A stretch of 64,000 bases of DNA from CAZZKG01 sp964654825 (lineage in GTDB: Bacteria > Gemmatimonadota > CAZMKB01), in contig CAZZKG010000011.1 in NCBI GenBank assembly GCA_964654825.1, positions 13,919-77,918 of the forward strand, given 5' to 3'. Every line of letters starts with the position of its first letter. Within the stretch, counting starts at the first letter, position 1. Shown one piece after another: positions 63,850-64,000 of the stretch. A program made the position numbers and the translations under genes. The notes beneath the pieces are model-generated. The model had not been told where the DNA came from. It ran no database searches and was given only the letters and a program-made list of their open reading frames with translations.

Positions 63850-64000
63850 TCAATGGACCTCGCCGTTCATGAGCCTGTCTCTAATGCGCTTGGCTTTATC
63901 GGACATAGCAAAGTGGAAAAATTCCATCTGGGCCTCCAGCCATGCGAGTCTCTTCTCAACTGAAATTTTCCGATAGGCTCGGATTTCCTCCCTCGTCTTG
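63850..64000 (-). CDS. Truncated small protein (C-terminal part)
   Basis: The last ~49 residues of a minus-strand gene entering from the right edge: REEIRAYRKISVEKRLAWLE and a tail ending KRIRDRLMNGEVH. The pattern (charged, RAYRxxxxxxRLxWLE) reminds me of small antitoxin-like proteins, but I cannot name a family. A 35-codon frame starts in the stop codon overlap (TGATG). Confidence 0.5.
   Translation of the reverse strand, partial: KTREEIRAYRKISVEKRLAWLEAQMEFFHFAMSDKAKRIRDRLMNGEVH

Noticed and set aside
1..64000. CRISPR arrays, rRNA and complete tRNA genes
   Set aside because: I found no regularly spaced repeats, no rRNA-like blocks and no complete cloverleaf by eye; a covariance search would be needed to exclude small RNAs.

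Overview
The window looks like one contig (with a 100-N gap at 27729-27828) from an uncultured, probably anaerobic, Gram-negative bacterium of moderate-to-high GC. Outer-membrane-type proteins, lipoproteins and a secreted M28 peptidase with a Por/FlgD-type C-terminal sorting domain point to the FCB side of the tree (Krumholzibacteriota/Eisenbacteria/Latescibacterota-like). That placement is inferred from gene content only. A glycyl-radical enzyme, pyruvate:ferredoxin oxidoreductase, many radical-SAM/Fe-S enzymes, ThyX and an archaeal-type phosphoglycerate mutase fit an anaerobic or microaerobic life.

Layout. 1-4600 (minus): an operon nrnA-like, moaB, moeA, thyX, moaA, ispH (cut by the window edge). 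4.7-12.2 kb (plus): a secreted M28 peptidase; a small sulfur/Fe-S locus (cysteine-desulfurase-like enzyme, CxxC redox peptide, IscU-like protein lacking its third cysteine); then a glycyl-radical activase and a HypD-like dehydratase. 12.3-13.2 kb: a response regulator-diguanylate cyclase. 13.4-23.5 kb (minus): an 11-gene complex I operon nuoABCDHIJKLMN without nuoEFG. 23.7-25.9 kb (plus): P-loop kinase, dCMP deaminase, ThiI. 26-27.6 kb: a secreted hypothetical protein and a TrmB-type regulator with a clear promoter and operator-like repeat. A long perfect palindrome abuts the gap.

27.8-37.3 kb (minus) is a long Fe-S operon: nifS, iscU, apgM (apparently starting at CTG), nadA, porC, a GltD-PorD fusion, porA, porB, amrS. 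37.5-41 kb (minus): moaD, moaE, cobO, pepA and a metallo-beta-lactamase. 41.3-53.9 kb: an M28 peptidase with FnIII and sorting domains, CstA, a double-PDZ protein, a metallo-beta-lactamase/M23 pair, a ClC channel, DUF523-pyrE, a lactonase-like hydrolase and an Asp/Glu racemase homologue.

54.2-59.6 kb (plus) is a five-gene operon with a strong promoter and a perfect operator palindrome: ArsR-rhodanese regulator, RND/MMPL exporter, DUF2892 membrane protein, LolA-like periplasmic protein and outer-membrane barrel. I read it as a sulfur-sensing envelope export system, and it is the best candidate for an under-described system here. The right end has two lineage-specific secreted proteins, a sulfatase-like/TPR membrane protein, and a degraded transposase beside a truncated small gene.

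Logic. Complex I without its NADH module, next to Por and other ferredoxin-linked enzymes, suggests ferredoxin-driven respiration. The Fe-S assembly genes are co-transcribed with their likely clients. Several start codons were reset because the longest ORF ran into a sigma70-like promoter or past a good ribosome binding site.
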